Source of the DNA: an uncultured Clostridia bacterium
GTDB taxonomy: Bacteria > Bacillota > Clostridia > Christensenellales > UBA1242
Direction of reading: 5' to 3'
DNA length: 36,413 nt
Assembly (NCBI GenBank): GCA_944383385.1
Contig: CALWPI010000005.1
Span: forward strand, 1 to 36,413
Each line of letters starts with the position of its first letter. Position 1 is the stretch's first letter. Shown here piece by piece: positions 35,649-36,413 of this stretch. Below the pieces are notes generated by a model. It searched no databases and was not told the origin of the DNA. It saw only the letters and a list, made by a program, of their open reading frames with translations. Both the position numbers and the translations under genes were made by a program.

Positions 35649-35987
35649 TTAATAGTCATTAGCAAGCAAAAGGTCTACCCCTTTACTCATCATTTCACTA
35701 ATGCATTTGGTTGTTATGCTATAATATATCATTTTGCCCAACCTAGTTGATTTGACTAATTCAAAATTTTTGAGCACTTTTAGTTGATGTGAAACTGTTG
35801 TTTGATTGATAGACAAAAGTTCGCTTAGGTCACTAACACACATATCACTCAAACATAGTGCTGTAATTATTTTGATTCTTGTAGCATCTCCAAACATACT
35901 AAATAGGTCTGCAAGTCTACTAATCGCCTTCTCCTCTGGTAAATAGTATGCCAATTCATCTTGCTTTGTTTGTGATAAAAATGCCAT
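35649..35987 (-). CDS. ArsR/SmtB-family winged-helix repressor
   Basis: The frame is open to 36113, but AAGGAGC before the ATG at 35987 and family length favour MAFLSQTKQDELAYYL, 112 residues. The winged-helix core runs from FGDATRIKIITALC (32-45) through SELLSINQTTVSHQLKVLKN (recognition helix about 59-74) to the wing KSTRLGKMIYYSI. Such proteins release DNA on binding metal or on thiol oxidation. Cys45 and Cys50 in ALCLSDMCVSDL recall the ELCVCDL metal site of ArsR, with one Cys changed to Ser; Cys95 is a third. It is divergent from the Cys-rich peptide gene at 36140, 152 bases away, which it may control. A CAATA/TATTG repeat near 36018-36032 could be its operator. Confidence 0.9.
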   Translation of the reverse strand: MAFLSQTKQDELAYYLPEEKAISRLADLFSMFGDATRIKIITALCLSDMCVSDLSELLSINQTTVSHQLKVLKNFELVKSTRLGKMIYYSITTKCISEMMSKGVDLLLANDY

Positions 35988-36139
35988 AAATTTTGCTCCT
36001 TTGTATTCAAAATTTTCAATAGCAATTATTGATAAATATATTGTAATATTTTTATAAAAAAAACAAAAAATATGCACACAAAAATATTTTGTCGCATAAT
36101 AAATAATAAACATTTTTTTTGTAAAATGGAGGAGGAAAA

Positions 36140-36322
36140 ATGAATTTTAGTCAAGATGTACTTTTGGTATTGTTACTATCAATATTCACAAGCACAACAA
36201 ACACAGACCTAAATACTAACGCCAATTTCTTATTATTACTACTATTGGTATTGTCTGGTCAAAATAATAATAGTTCATGTGGATGTAGTAGTTGTAGTCG
36301 TTGCCAAAACAGTTCATTCTAA
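36140..36322 (+). CDS. Small hydrophobic peptide with C-terminal Cys cluster, 60 residues
   Basis: GGAGGAGG six bases before the ATG is one of the strongest ribosome binding sites in the window, and a terminator follows 18 bases after the stop, so a gene this short is credible. Residues 7-18 (VLLVLLLSIFTS) and 30-39 (FLLLLLLVLS) are hydrophobic, separated by an Asn/Thr-rich turn. The tail has C47-x-C49-x2-C52-x2-C55 in a Ser/Asn-rich context. I recognise no named family. Divergence from an ArsR-type regulator suggests metal or thiol stress. Membrane insertion and metal binding by the four Cys are inferences. Confidence 0.65.
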   Translation: MNFSQDVLLVLLLSIFTSTTNTDLNTNANFLLLLLLVLSGQNNNSSCGCSSCSRCQNSSF

Positions 36323-36339
36323 AATACATAAGAAACGCA

Positions 36340-36374
36340 AAAAAAAGAGATACCCTGATGGGTATCTCGTTTTT
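36340..36374. terminator. Bidirectional terminator between the Cys-rich peptide gene and 5S rRNA
   Basis: AAAAAA-GAGATACCC-TGAT-GGGTATCTC-GTTTTT. The nine-base stem has T-runs on both strands, so it can end both the rightward small gene and the leftward rRNA transcript. Confidence 0.85.
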
Positions 36375-36378
36375 GAAA

Positions 36379-36413
36379 CTGGCAATGACATATTTTCCCG
36401 GCTCGCTTCCAAG
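36379..36413 (-). rRNA. rrf: 5S ribosomal RNA, 3' end only
   Basis: Leftward the sequence reads GGAAGCGAGCCGGGAAAA, then TATGTCATTGCCAG, matching the 3' end of bacterial 5S rRNA (compare GGGAGAGTAGGTCGCTGCCAGG). It is followed by a terminator, as expected at the end of an rRNA operon. The gene continues beyond the window edge. Confidence 0.78.

Noticed and set aside
1-36413. CRISPR array, insertion sequence or tRNA gene
   Set aside because: No regularly spaced direct repeats, transposase-like frame with terminal inverted repeats, or cloverleaf-like sequence was noticed on reading; a dedicated tRNA or CRISPR scan was not possible.

Overview
The window is strongly AT-rich, uses TAA for nearly every stop, has strong AAGGAGG-type ribosome binding sites, and encodes WhiA, a Firmicutes-type rplJ leader and a sporadic type IV secretion gene set. 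This points to a low-GC Gram-positive bacterium, most likely an uncultured Clostridia-type gut lineage. The taxon is an inference; no species marker is complete here.

Layout. (1) 1-152: start of a leftward gene cut by the window edge, perhaps a glycosyltransferase. (2) 288-14897: a type IV secretion (T4SS) locus. Leftward genes are two VirB2-like pilin paralogues, a VirB6-like channel protein, a VirB4 ATPase, a 1521-residue unknown protein with six degenerate repeats, and unknown proteins of 174 and 78 residues. The VirD4 coupling ATPase runs rightward from a divergent promoter. (3) 15188-23026: a 2612-residue secreted, membrane-anchored, Ig-like surface protein. (4) 23185-24055: rplJ-rplL behind a well-formed L10 autoregulatory leader. 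(5) 24375-32532: dnaE, the murB-PHP-whiA operon and uvrC, all leftward. (6) 32598-35604: four tandem paralogous GNAT acetyltransferases. (7) 35649-36322: an ArsR-type repressor divergent from a 60-residue membrane/Cys-cluster peptide. (8) The window ends in the 3' end of a leftward 5S rRNA gene.

How it works together. VirD4, VirB4, VirB6 and the pilins are enough to recognise a T4SS inner-membrane machine. No relaxase, integrase, transposase or attachment repeat is seen, and the locus sits directly beside housekeeping genes. It may therefore be a resident protein-secretion or contact system rather than an intact conjugative element. Three leftward genes (78-residue protein, virB4, virB6) share an identical 15-base promoter core, which links the small unknown gene to the secretion locus. 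The giant surface protein could provide cell contact, but this is inferred from adjacency only.

Two wider signals stand out. uvrC and three of the GNAT genes have a good -35/-10 promoter whose -10 box ends only 5-6 bases before the ATG and have no Shine-Dalgarno sequence, so their mRNAs should be leaderless. Also, several genes have their stop codon inside the terminator hairpin, giving very compact gene ends.
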